This document shows positions 16,622-24,879 of a DNA stretch of 42,946 nucleotides, in pieces. The notes beneath the pieces were generated by a model. The model was not told where the DNA came from and did no database searches. It worked only from the letters and a program-made list of their open reading frames with translations. The first letter of the stretch is position 1. Every line of letters starts with the position of its first letter. A program made the translations under genes and the position numbers. This DNA is from Oceanobacillus polygoni. GTDB taxonomy: Bacteria > Bacillota > Bacilli > Bacillales > Amphibacillaceae. The stretch covers positions 115,044 through 157,989 of the forward strand of contig NZ_PIJY01000041.1 in the NCBI RefSeq assembly GCF_008304605.1, given 5' to 3'.

Positions 16622-16721
16622 CATAAGTTTCGCAGATTGTATCCATGTATTGTTAAGCAGGACAAGCTGATAAATGTTTTGATAATATTTTTGAATTTTA
16701 TAATAAAAGGGGAGTATAAAT

Positions 16722-18671
16722 ATGGCGATGCAAGAATCAGTAATAACGAAAGTAGACCATCCACTTGAACCACTAAGAGAAGAAGAAATTTTGAAAGCGG
16801 TTGCGATTCTAAAAGAAAAAAAGAGTTTAACACCAGCTTCAAGATTCGAACAACTTGGCTTACATGAGCCTCCTAAAAAAGCTGTATTAAACTTTAAAAA
16901 AGGTGACCCAATTCAACGTGAAGCCTTTGCTATCGTCGTAGACACTACGGATAGTAAAACGTATGAAGCAGTGATCTCCATTACAAATGAAGAAGTTTTA
17001 TCTTGGCAGCATATTCCAGGTGTTCAACCGTCATTCCTTTTTGAAGAATATACAGAACTTGAAGAAACGGTGAAAAAGAGCCCTGAATTTCATGCAGCCC
17101 TTAAAAAACGAGGTATCGATAATCCAGAATTAGTAATGGTTGATCCATGGTCTGTCGGTGACACCGGAATACCAGAGGACAAAGGAAAAAGACTTGCTAA
17201 AGCACTATGCTTTGTAAGAAAGTTCCCTGATGATAACGCTTACGCTTACCCACTTACAGGATTATTACCTGTAGTTGATTTAGCAAAGATGGAGATTGTA
17301 CGAATTGAAGATCACGGAGTAAAGCCGATTGCACCTACAGCAGCAGCATATAAACCTGAACAAGATGAAAACATCGAAGTGCGAACAGATTTAAAGCCTT
17401 TAGTTATTACGCAACCAGAAGGACCTAGCTTTGAGATTAACGGTCACAACATTAAATGGCAAAAATGGGACATTCGGGTTGGTTATACAGCTAGAGAAGG
17501 ATTAGTACTAAATACAGTCGATTATTATGACAAAGGTAAAAAGAGACCAGTACTCTATCGTGCTGCAATGTCAGAAATGACTGTTCCTTATGGGGATACA
17601 AATCCAGCTCATAACTGGCAATGTGCTTTTGATGCAGGTGAATATGGTATCGGACAATTAGCAAACTCGTTAACTCGAGGATGTGACTGCCTAGGTGAGA
17701 TTCAATACTTAGATGCTGTAATGGCAACTAGTCAAGGCGGAATCCACAAAATACCAAACGCAATCTGTATTCATGAGGAAGATGTTGGAATCGCATGGAA
17801 ACATACGGATTGGAGAACAGATGAAGTGGAAGTACGTCGTTCACGTCGACTTGTAGTTTCTTTCTTCACTACAGTAGCAAACTATGATTATGGTTTCTTC
17901 TGGTATTTCTATACAGATGGAAAGATTGAACACGAAGCTAAATTGACAGGTGTATTAAACGTTGGCGCTATTGAAGAAGGTCAAACAACGAGATATGCAG
18001 CAGAGGTCGCACCGCAAATTGCCGCACCAATTCATCAGCACATCTTTAACTATCGTATTGATATGAACGTAGATGGTCAAAAGAACTCTGTGGAAGAATG
18101 GAACACAGTTGCGTCGAAGCCTGATCCAGAAAACAATCCAAGATTAAATGCTTTCTATCATGAAACGACGACATTCCAGACAGAATTAGAAGCGAAACGA
18201 AACATGAACCTAGAAACAGGGAGATCTTGGAGAATTATTAATCCGAACTCTAAAAACTATGTTGGTCAGCCAGTAGGTTATTCCCTTATACCAGGGGAAA
18301 ACGCTCTTCCATTCCTTAACGAGGAATCGAGTGTAATGAAACGTGTAGGTTATATTAAAAATCACTTGCATGTTACAAAATATGATCGGGATCAAATATA
18401 TGCTTCTGGTAAGTATCCGAACCAAAGTACAGGTGAAGAAAAAGGTTCCCTAGAACATTGGGTGAAAGCTAACCGCAATATTGAAAATGAGGATATTGTC
18501 GTTTGGTATAATATGAGCGTGCATCATATTGTACGTCCAGAAGACTGGCCAGTAATGCCAGTACACCACATCGGGTTCCAATTAAAACCACATGGTTTCT
18601 TTGACGGTAACCCGGCATTGGATTTACCTCGTCCTACAGAGGAGACTGGTGCAAGCTGCCATCATAAGTAA
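16722..18671 (+). CDS. Copper-containing (topaquinone) primary amine oxidase, probable methylamine/short-amine oxidase
   Basis: Oxidizes a primary amine with O2 to aldehyde, ammonia and H2O2; with methylamine the aldehyde is formaldehyde. It has 649 residues, the size of Arthrobacter enzymes. The topaquinone motif T-x-x-N-Y-D gives precursor Tyr388 (TTVANYDY). The catalytic base is Asp304 in FDAGEYG, and the copper ligands are His438 and His440 (HQH) with His602 in the VHHIVRPEDWP segment. The position of the substrate-gate Tyr in Arthrobacter globiformis oxidase (Tyr296, two before the base) is Ala302 here. That opens the channel, and an Ala occurs there in the yeast methylamine oxidase as I recall it. 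No signal peptide is seen, so it is probably cytosolic. Strong SD. Substrate is inferred mainly from the RuMP neighbours. Confidence 0.92.
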   Translation: MAMQESVITKVDHPLEPLREEEILKAVAILKEKKSLTPASRFEQLGLHEPPKKAVLNFKKGDPIQREAFAIVVDTTDSKTYEAVISITNEEVLSWQHIPGVQPSFLFEEYTELEETVKKSPEFHAALKKRGIDNPELVMVDPWSVGDTGIPEDKGKRLAKALCFVRKFPDDNAYAYPLTGLLPVVDLAKMEIVRIEDHGVKPIAPTAAAYKPEQDENIEVRTDLKPLVITQPEGPSFEINGHNIKWQKWDIRVGYTAREGLVLNTVDYYDKGKKRPVLYRAAMSEMTVPYGDTNPAHNWQCAFDAGEYGIGQLANSLTRGCDCLGEIQYLDAVMATSQGGIHKIPNAICIHEEDVGIAWKHTDWRTDEVEVRRSRRLVVSFFTTVANYDYGFFWYFYTDGKIEHEAKLTGVLNVGAIEEGQTTRYAAEVAPQIAAPIHQHIFNYRIDMNVDGQKNSVEEWNTVASKPDPENNPRLNAFYHETTTFQTELEAKRNMNLETGRSWRIINPNSKNYVGQPVGYSLIPGENALPFLNEESSVMKRVGYIKNHLHVTKYDRDQIYASGKYPNQSTGEEKGSLEHWVKANRNIENEDIVVWYNMSVHHIVRPEDWPVMPVHHIGFQLKPHGFFDGNPALDLPRPTEETGASCHHK

Positions 18672-18690
18672 ATAACTAAAGGAATTGCTT

Positions 18691-18720
18691 GGGCTGCTAC
18701 GAACTCTAGCAGCCCTTTCT
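18691..18720 (+). terminator. Terminator after the amine oxidase
   Basis: GGGCTGCTA (18691-18699) pairs perfectly with TAGCAGCCC (18707-18715), followed by TTTCT. Confidence 0.85.
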
Positions 18721-18839
18721 AATTAGCTCTTCAATAGACTCTGAGCTTTTCAGTAACATACAATACTTTGACTTTGCACTATCTAATAAAAGAAAACAAT
18801 ATATTTTTAGCATACGTTTATGTTTAGGAGGGGTTTATT

Positions 18840-19400
18840 TTGAAACGTTTATTTATAGCAGCAGCCGGGTTTTTGTTAGCATTATCTATTTCTAGTAATG
18901 TATTGGCCCACTCTCATTTTGAAGGATCGAATCCTGCAGACGGTGACCTTGTAACAGAGCCTTTAAATGAAATTGTCCTTACATTTGATGGACAAATTGA
19001 ACAAGGTAGCCTTATTGACATTACAACAACAGATAATGAGAAAGTCGAGCTACAAGACATCATTATTAATGAATCTACATTAACAGGTACGATCGCTGAA
19101 CCACTCCCAAATAACGATTATCAGGCAAATTGGAGTATTGTTAGTGCGGACGGTCACCCATTAGAAGGAGAATTCTCATTTACAGTCAATGTGCCTGTTT
19201 CTGAATCCGAAGAGGAGGTAACAGAAGAACCGTCAGAAGCTGCAGATTCGCCTGAAGAATCAACAGTTGATGAAGAGGAAGTTGTATCAGAAGATAATGA
19301 ATTAGAGACAGAATCATCCTCTATGTCAATTATTCTAATTGTTATTTTAGTTATTCTTGTGGCAGGCGGTTTCTTCTTACTTACAAAAAGGAAAAAGTAA
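18840..19400 (+). CDS. copC: CopC-domain copper-binding protein, membrane anchored
   Basis: A cell-surface copper carrier. A signal peptide (1-23) ends at LA, so the mature protein starts with His24 (HSHF). The SADGHP segment gives Asp104 and His106. N-terminal His plus Asp-x-His is the Cu(II) site of CopC proteins. A Glu/Ser/Asp-rich linker (about 121-157) leads to a C-terminal transmembrane helix (about 160-178) and a KKRKK-type tail. The domain order is signal, CopC, linker, anchor. It begins with TTG, preceded by GGAGGGG. CopD follows three bases after its stop. In B. subtilis the two functions are fused in YcnJ; here they are separate. Position next to a copper enzyme suggests copper supply to the oxidase, which is inferred. 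Confidence 0.88.
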   Translation: MKRLFIAAAGFLLALSISSNVLAHSHFEGSNPADGDLVTEPLNEIVLTFDGQIEQGSLIDITTTDNEKVELQDIIINESTLTGTIAEPLPNNDYQANWSIVSADGHPLEGEFSFTVNVPVSESEEEVTEEPSEAADSPEESTVDEEEVVSEDNELETESSSMSIILIVILVILVAGGFFLLTKRKK

Positions 19401-19403
19401 TAT

Positions 19404-20504
19404 ATGGCTGTTATCTTCATTGTTATTAGTCAAATATTGTTATATTTATGCTTTTCCATTTTAGCAGGGATTTTTATTCTTTTACTTGTCCCAAGTAAAT
19501 ATCGTCCTGATATAAAAATCCCTATGCATACCCTACCAATATTCATCATTATGATACCTGTATTGACATTTTTTCCTGTACTTGATATTGCGTTATTTCT
19601 TGCTCCCCGCATGGGAAAAGATATATTTGAATCATTACAAATTGTTTTAACAGCGTATACGATTGGGATTGCATGGAGCTTTACCCTTCTTGTATCTAGT
19701 TTGTTATTGCTTTTAATTACTTTAGAGAAATCTATCAGGAAAAATATTTCCGCTAGTTTAGGATTATTATTTACATTCGGGTTAATTTTAACTGTTGCTT
19801 GGACAAGCCACGCAAGCTCAATGGATCCTGTTAGAGGTATTATTGGCGATTTTATCCATTTGACAGCTGTTAGTGTCTGGGTAGGAATTATACTTATTGT
19901 TGGCTGGTGCTCATTAAATCATAAAAATTGGCTAGAATTTTTAAACTGGTTTTCAAAGCTTGCTATTGGCTGTTTAGTTGCCACAGCTCTTAGCGGTTTA
20001 TTCTTAATGGATGTCATAGTGGATAGTTATATCGATTCCTGGATAGTTTCTTATGGACAGGGATTAATATTAAAACACTTATTCATACTGCCACTTCTAT
20101 TTTACGCATTAGTGAACGGGTTAATTGTGAAATTTAACATAACAAAAGATCCTACATTTAATCCCACCTTTTGGATTCGTGTTGAAGGTGTTATTTTATT
20201 TGTGATTTTTACGATTACAGCACATTTTTCGCAACAACCACCACCTCATGGCAATTATTTAACAAGTGCTGAGGTGTCCCCTTTATTCCAGCTATTTCAT
20301 AATAACAGCATTGATTCAGGCAGCACAATTACCTTTGCTATGAGCTTAAATACGCTATGCTTCTTTTTATTATCCATTTTATTTATAGTATTAATGGTAT
20401 TATCATTTTTCAATAAAGCTTCAATCATGGTGTCCGTACTATTTAGTTGTTTATTTGTAACGAGCATATATCTAATGATAATGGTCACTACGGTATTACT
20501 GTAA
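19404..20504 (+). CDS. copD: CopD family copper import membrane protein
   Basis: 366 residues, almost entirely hydrophobic with about eight to nine predicted membrane helices. The segments TSHASSMDP and HLTAVSVWVGIIL carry the conserved histidines typical of CopD, and HFSQQPPPHG near the C-terminus is another family hallmark. It starts three bases after the copC stop, so the two are a two-gene operon. CopD with CopC is thought to bring copper into the cytoplasm. Here that would serve metallation of the amine oxidase encoded just upstream. Confidence 0.85.
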   Translation: MAVIFIVISQILLYLCFSILAGIFILLLVPSKYRPDIKIPMHTLPIFIIMIPVLTFFPVLDIALFLAPRMGKDIFESLQIVLTAYTIGIAWSFTLLVSSLLLLLITLEKSIRKNISASLGLLFTFGLILTVAWTSHASSMDPVRGIIGDFIHLTAVSVWVGIILIVGWCSLNHKNWLEFLNWFSKLAIGCLVATALSGLFLMDVIVDSYIDSWIVSYGQGLILKHLFILPLLFYALVNGLIVKFNITKDPTFNPTFWIRVEGVILFVIFTITAHFSQQPPPHGNYLTSAEVSPLFQLFHNNSIDSGSTITFAMSLNTLCFFLLSILFIVLMVLSFFNKASIMVSVLFSCLFVTSIYLMIMVTTVLL

Positions 20505-20710
20505 AAATGGAACTTCAGTCAGAGGGGGGGCTCCCCTCCCCCGGCTAAACTTAACATCGCAATGGTGACTCACAGGTTCTTCGAGAGAATCACGAATTCA
20601 CAAGCAGTTTATCTCTGCCCCCCTGTTTAGAAGCAAGTACTACACCAGCCCGTTAATGCGTAATGAAGCAAGGAACGGCTTTCATAATCGTCCCATACAA
20701 CAAATTATAG
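20505..20710. other. GC-richer intergenic stretch at the right edge of the RuMP island
   Basis: About 200 bases noticeably richer in G and C than the surrounding DNA. It includes a GAGGGG-GGGCT-CCCCTC hairpin (20522-20538), a second C-rich run near 20618 and an AGCCCGTT/AACGGCT imperfect hairpin near 20650-20685. No reading frame or T-tailed terminator is evident. It follows copD and precedes ordinary core genes, so it may mark the island boundary or hold a structured RNA. Confidence 0.35.
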
Positions 20711-20751
20711 TATAATAGTCTATGATACGATTTATGAAGGAGAAGAAAGAA

Positions 20752-21201
20752 ATGAAGAAGATTTTAACAGCTTTGATTACCGCAACACTTCTATTTTCAC
20801 CAATTGGGAACGTTATTTTTCAAGATCACACCATTACGGTTGAAGCAAAATCCTATAAATCTGGAAAGAAAGGCTTCAATTTCAATTCGAACACGAACAA
20901 AAGCAACACAAATAACAACAACTCCCTTTTCCAAAACAATAAGAACAATTCTAGTAAATCAACTGCCACGACAAATAAAAGCGGTGGGTTTATGTCAGGT
21001 GGTCTTATGAAAGGACTTATGCTAGGTGGACTTGCTGGGCTGCTATTCGGTGGTTTATTAGGCAACTTGGGCATGTTAGGTTCTTTATTAGGACTAGCTG
21101 TGAACATTCTAGCAATTGTAATTCTCTTTGCGATTGTCCGTAAGATTTTCACTTTCTTTACGAAGAAAAAAGATGAGGAAAGAAACCCATGGAGAAGCTA
21201 G
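20752..21201 (+). CDS. Secreted/membrane protein with Asn-rich linker and Gly-rich hydrophobic domain
   Basis: 149 residues from the ATG that follows AAGGAG. A signal peptide of about 33 residues comes first, then a Lys/Ser/Asn-rich low-complexity stretch (about 35-77, with runs of Asn). A Gly/Leu-rich hydrophobic region (about 83-135; GGLMKGLMLGGLAGLLFGGLLG) and a charged tail follow. The layout resembles the N-terminal part of Tim44-like/YtxG-type membrane proteins, but the Tim44 domain itself is missing. The last 13 bases overlap the next gene, so the two are translationally coupled. TATAAT lies at 20711. Function unknown. Confidence 0.75.
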   Translation: MKKILTALITATLLFSPIGNVIFQDHTITVEAKSYKSGKKGFNFNSNTNKSNTNNNNSLFQNNKNNSSKSTATTNKSGGFMSGGLMKGLMLGGLAGLLFGGLLGNLGMLGSLLGLAVNILAIVILFAIVRKIFTFFTKKKDEERNPWRS

Positions 21202-21476
21202 TTCTTTCAGAGCAAGATATTATTAATGCAATTTGCGTGTACACCGCCCGCAAAAAGCAAGTCGACCCTGAGGAAGTGGAAGTTGAGCTTATGTATGACG
21301 ATGATACAGGCTTCTCTGCTGAAGCATTTGTCGCAAGGCGGAAGCAAGTTTTAGTTACAGGAAATATCATCGAAGCATTACGTCTATGGCTTGATGAGTT
21401 TTTAAACGAAGATCCATTTGCTGGCATTAAGCTCGAACTTGATGATGAAGCTGGAATTATTGCAAGAATCCGATAG
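21189..21476 (+). CDS. DUF2653 (YxcD) family protein
   Basis: A 95-residue acidic cytosolic protein matching the YxcD family of Bacillus: LSEQDIINAICVYTARKKQV at the start, EVELMYDDDTGFSAEAFV, then LDEDPF-like and LELDDEAGIIARI segments. Its start lies inside the end of the preceding gene. Function unknown; pairing with a Tim44-like membrane protein is seen in this family as far as I recall. A strong terminator follows at once. Confidence 0.8.
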   Translation: MEKLVLSEQDIINAICVYTARKKQVDPEEVEVELMYDDDTGFSAEAFVARRKQVLVTGNIIEALRLWLDEFLNEDPFAGIKLELDDEAGIIARIR

Positions 21477-21481
21477 GAAGT

Positions 21482-21512
21482 AAGACGATGGGTTGCAACC
21501 ATCGTCTTTTTG
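21482..21512 (+). terminator. Terminator after the YxcD gene
   Basis: AAGACGATGG pairs with CCATCGTCTT around a seven-base loop, followed by TTT. Confidence 0.85.
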
Positions 21513-21578
21513 GTTGGTAAAACTTCTACCTCGGAGCTTGGTAGTAATTAAACTCGCTGACCGTTCCTAACCGAAATC

Positions 21579-22280
21579 CTAATACCCTATCCTCCCCCAA
21601 TCAAATAAAGCCCCCGGGTCATTTTTTCTATCTGGAGCATATTCATCATGTCCGATAACGTGCTCCCTATCTCTTTTGACCTCTTGGTATCGTTCATGAA
21701 TGGTATGTAATAAGCTATTTAACGACTCATATTGTGCATCTGTATATCCAATAAAAGAAGGGTCAAGCGTATTGTATGTATCTTCTGTAATAAAGGTGGA
21801 CATTTCTTCCTTCGTTCCAATTGCTAGCAACTCAATTCCAATCGAATAAGCATTCAATTTATTTTCATATGCTGGAAAACGTGACAAGCTACCCGCACCT
21901 GCATGATAAGCCATTCGATCCTCTTGCACAAGCCTATATATGGTTCCTGATCGGTCAATTAAATAATGTGCCGAAACACCGTATTCCTTAAAAATCTTAT
22001 AGATATCCTCTACATGGTATGGAGCGTGTGGCTTTTCGGTCACATTACTACTAAAATGAAGCATCACGTGACTAATTGGCGTTGTACGTATTTCTGAGTT
22101 TTCTAGAGGTAGCAAGTAATCACTTATTTCCACTTCCTCATGAGTAATATCTGACTTATCTCTTTGATCGTTTTCTGCAACTGCTTCTTCTCTGTTCTCC
22201 CGCAGATAAAGCACAGTTAAAATAAGGATTAGACTAACCCCAACGACTGTCATAGCTATTTTTAAATATGCATGAATCAT
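21579..22280 (-). CDS. N-acetylmuramoyl-L-alanine amidase (Amidase_2 family), membrane anchored
   Basis: Cleaves the amide bond between muramic acid and the peptide in peptidoglycan. An N-terminal signal anchor (HAYLKIAMTVVGVSLILILTVLYL) is followed by a charged linker. The amidase fold comes next, with HVMLHFSS (first zinc His), HYLIDRSGTIYRLV, AYHAG, NAYSIGIELL and the C-terminal GHDEYAPDRKNDPG, which carries the last His and Asp ligands. The start at 22280 follows AGGGGGTGGGA closely; an in-frame ATG at 22307 lacks a comparable site and would add nine residues. Single gene, acting outside the membrane in wall turnover. Confidence 0.85.
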   Translation of the reverse strand: MIHAYLKIAMTVVGVSLILILTVLYLRENREEAVAENDQRDKSDITHEEVEISDYLLPLENSEIRTTPISHVMLHFSSNVTEKPHAPYHVEDIYKIFKEYGVSAHYLIDRSGTIYRLVQEDRMAYHAGAGSLSRFPAYENKLNAYSIGIELLAIGTKEEMSTFITEDTYNTLDPSFIGYTDAQYESLNSLLHTIHERYQEVKRDREHVIGHDEYAPDRKNDPGALFDWGRIGY

Positions 22281-22489
22281 TCCCACCCCCTCTGCCTTTT
22301 TATTCATCCCAGTTATTTGGACTCATTCTTGAATCTTTCATGGGTTTTTTTACCCATATAACAATATAGCATAATTTTACTAATTTCCGTTTATCGATAA
22401 TATTTTTCTAACAAAAGTAGTTTTTTTCAAACTAAAAGACATATTTTAGTGGTATTTTTCTTTGTCAAAACACGATACGTCCGGAAATT

Positions 22490-22518
22490 TTGCTTTTCAC
22501 TCCAAAAAATGTTATAAT
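22490..22518 (+). promoter_or_regulatory. Sigma-A promoter of the permease gene
   Basis: TTGCTT (22490-22495), 17 bases, TATAAT (22513-22518). The leader is about 80 bases and contains the short repeat TTTCACGAAT...TGTGAAATCATTCAC, which may fold. Confidence 0.65.
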
Positions 22519-22605
22519 GTTCATTAGCTGCTTTTTTTATACAAGGCATTAATTTCACGAATACAACTTGTGAAATCATTCACAAAAGAATAGGAGATGA
22601 TATGT

Positions 22606-24006
22606 ATGAGATCTGTTACTACTACAGATCACAAAGTCGAGGATAATAAAAGTGATGATTACTCATTAGACCGAGTACCTCGTGAGAAAAGAAATATGGG
22701 ATGGTTTAGTATTACAAATATCACCTTTGGGATTGCAACAGCAATCTTTTATTTCCAAATGGGAAGTGTCATGGCACTTCAATTTGGTGCAGTTAACGCA
22801 ATTATATCCGCAATTTATGCAATCATTGTCGCTGGAATTTTGGGGACGTTCATTGCTTACTTATCCGCTAAATCGGGAATGAACGTGAATTTATTATCCA
22901 GAGGTGGTGGGTTTGGCTATATCGGTGCATCTTTAACCTCATTAATTTACGCCACTAATTTTATTATGTACTGTGCGCTAGAAGGCCTAATCTTAGTCGC
23001 TGCAGTCCACGAATTTTTACCCGCTATCCCAAAATGGGTATTAATCGTATTCTTCGGTTCCATTGTTATCCCCCTAAACTGGTTTGGAATCAAGCAATTA
23101 GATAAGCTGCAAAAATGGTCACTACCGCTCTTCTTTATTTTCCTAGCTGCAGCAATTGTGATGGCTGTACGCACACCTTCCTTGTACGAAGGAACTTTCT
23201 GGTCCTATATGCCAGAGGGCGTTCAAGTTGGTGGAACAGCATTATTACTTTGTATTGGGATGCAACACGGTATTATGGGATTAACACCGTTACTTGCTTC
23301 TGACTATGCACGTTTCTTAAAGCCAAAGGACTTGAAAATTGGAATATTTGCTATTGGATTTATCCCGCAGATTTTCTGTTTTGGCGTAATGGGTGGTCTT
23401 GGAATCTGGTTTGGTGTTCGCCTAGGTGAACCAAATCCAGGTGTCTATATCGTATTACTTCTCGGAATTTGGGGTGCGTTATTTACAATCCTAACCCAAG
23501 TGCGAATTAACATAACAAATATCTATAGCGGATCACTATCACTCTCGAACTTCTTTGAAAACATTTTCAAATTTACGCCAGGACGTCGTTTCTGGGTTGT
23601 CGTAACAGGAGTATCTGCAATGGTACTAATGCTTGGAGGAATTGTAAATCACCTGGAAACAGTAATGACCTTCCAAGGTGTCTTCCTCTTAACATGGGCT
23701 GCTATTTTAGTTACAGATGCAGTTATTGTAAAGCGCATCTTGAAAATTGGGCCAGGCTATTACGAGGCAAGACAAGAGAACTTGCATAAATGGAACCCAG
23801 TTGGTGTAGGCTCATTGATTATCGCTAGCGGATTAGGAACAATCGCTGCCTTAGGATTCTTAGGTACGTTCCTGCAAAGCACCGCTGCATTCTTTGCCGC
23901 AATTCTCGCTTCTATCCTAACCGTAGTAATCGCAATTGCTACAAAAGGTCGCTATTATGTTAAACAAGAAGACACAAATATTGAACGAGAAGATTATATT
24001 GCTTAA
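22606..24006 (+). CDS. NCS1 family purine/cytosine-type permease
   Basis: A 466-residue membrane protein with about 12 helices, of the nucleobase:cation symporter-1 family. The NCS1 start is visible as NMGWFSITNITFGIATAIFYFQMGS, followed by SRGGGFGYIGA, then PLNWFGIKQLDKLQKWS and LLASDYARFLKP, where the family binds sodium and substrate. The ATG at 22606 is chosen because AGGAG sits nine bases upstream; the ATG at 22597 overlaps that site. The substrate could be cytosine, a purine, or another heterocycle such as allantoin or hydantoin; no catabolic gene lies nearby to decide. Own promoter and terminator. Confidence 0.87.
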   Translation: MRSVTTTDHKVEDNKSDDYSLDRVPREKRNMGWFSITNITFGIATAIFYFQMGSVMALQFGAVNAIISAIYAIIVAGILGTFIAYLSAKSGMNVNLLSRGGGFGYIGASLTSLIYATNFIMYCALEGLILVAAVHEFLPAIPKWVLIVFFGSIVIPLNWFGIKQLDKLQKWSLPLFFIFLAAAIVMAVRTPSLYEGTFWSYMPEGVQVGGTALLLCIGMQHGIMGLTPLLASDYARFLKPKDLKIGIFAIGFIPQIFCFGVMGGLGIWFGVRLGEPNPGVYIVLLLGIWGALFTILTQVRINITNIYSGSLSLSNFFENIFKFTPGRRFWVVVTGVSAMVLMLGGIVNHLETVMTFQGVFLLTWAAILVTDAVIVKRILKIGPGYYEARQENLHKWNPVGVGSLIIASGLGTIAALGFLGTFLQSTAAFFAAILASILTVVIAIATKGRYYVKQEDTNIEREDYIA

Positions 24007-24013
24007 CCTATTA

Positions 24014-24047
24014 AACCCTTCATTGCACACGCAGTGAAGGGTTTTTT
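24014..24047 (+). terminator. Terminator after the permease
   Basis: AACCCTTCATTGC pairs with GCAGTGAAGGGTT (one wobble) and is followed by TTTTTC. Confidence 0.9.
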
Positions 24048-24113
24048 CTTCTTATGATTTAAAGGCCATCACTCGTTTGGTAGCAACACGTGTTTCTAGT
24101 GGTGCAAATTTGC

Positions 24114-24196
24114 GAACTTCAGGATTTTTCGTATGAACTTCAGCAATTTCAAGTATAATTTCAGTATTTTTACTGTGGACTTCAGCATTTCTGGTT
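24114..24196. repeat. Degenerate tandem repeat, about 21-bp unit, four copies
   Basis: Four consecutive units share the core ACTTCAG-x-ATTT: GAACTTCAGGATTTTTCG at 24114, GAACTTCAGCAATTTCAA at 24135, AATTTCAGTATTTTTACT at 24157 and GACTTCAGCATTTCTGG at 24178. The units are 21, 22, 21 and 19 bases long. They lie in a 270-base gene-free stretch between the permease terminator and the PadR-family regulator. No coding potential is seen. It could be a small noncoding repeat element or a regulator array. Confidence 0.6.
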
Positions 24197-24277
24197 TACA
24201 AATGTTAGGGTGCATAAGTTGCTCCACAATTAATTTACTGAAAATTCACTTGTGTTTTTTCATTTCATGCTTTATTA

Positions 24278-24306
24278 TATATATCTAAAAGATATATAAC
24301 TTTTAG
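24278..24306. promoter_or_regulatory. Overlapping palindromes, probable PadR autoregulatory operator
   Basis: ATATATCT-AAA-AGATATAT (24279-24297, one more pair outside) overlaps a second palindrome CTAAAAG-8 bases-CTTTTAG (24285-24306). They lie 15 bases before the start of a PadR-family gene, which is typical of autoregulated PadR systems. Confidence 0.65.
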
Positions 24307-24321
24307 ATAGGATGAACAAAC

Positions 24322-24864
24322 TTGAAAAAATACAACCATACCACATACACAATTCTAGGCATCTTAACAACCGATTGCAGGTCTGGTTATGCGATTAAAC
24401 AGTTCATTGACCGGAGTCTTCGTCATTTCTGGAAAATAAGCTATGGTCAAATTTACCCGACACTACGACTTATTGCCGACGAAGGATTAGCAACCGTTCA
24501 AACCACTTCACAGGATGGAAAGCCAGATCGAAATGAGTATTTCCTGACCCCAAAAGGAAAAAGTGTCTTAACAGATTGGCTGGAAAAGCCAATCGAAGAA
24601 ATCCCAGTAGAACGCAATGAGGTTTTGCTGAAATTATTCTTTGGACGACATCAATCAAAGAAACATACATTACAGATACTGCAAAATTATCAACAGAAGT
24701 TAGAAGAACGTTACCTGCTTTATAGCAGTATTGAAAAAGGAATCTCTACGAATAGCTCAGAACAACAGGATGCCCAATATTGGCTGTTCACGTTAGACTA
24801 TGGCAAACGAATCACACGCGCTTCTATTGATTGGTGCAAGTCCACCATCAATCAAATTTCATAG
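24322..24864 (+). CDS. PadR family transcriptional regulator
   Basis: 180 residues. The N-terminal PadR winged helix shows TILGILTTDCRSGYAIKQFI, then WKISYGQIYPTLRLIADEGLA and DRNEYFLTPKGKSVL. The C-terminal half is a helical dimerization region (Vir-type PadR subfamily, about 100-175). Starts with TTG. It is followed 15 bases later by the DUF4188 gene, so both form one operon behind the overlapping palindromes. The ligand is unknown; PadR proteins commonly sense phenolics or drugs. Confidence 0.88.
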   Translation: MKKYNHTTYTILGILTTDCRSGYAIKQFIDRSLRHFWKISYGQIYPTLRLIADEGLATVQTTSQDGKPDRNEYFLTPKGKSVLTDWLEKPIEEIPVERNEVLLKLFFGRHQSKKHTLQILQNYQQKLEERYLLYSSIEKGISTNSSEQQDAQYWLFTLDYGKRITRASIDWCKSTINQIS

Positions 24865-24879
24865 GAGGAGGCTTTACGA

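Noticed and set aside
18774-18790. TTGCACTATCT upstream of copC as a RuMP box
   Set aside because: It shares only the CACTATCT half with the ppsR box; the AAAGTGC half and spacing are missing.
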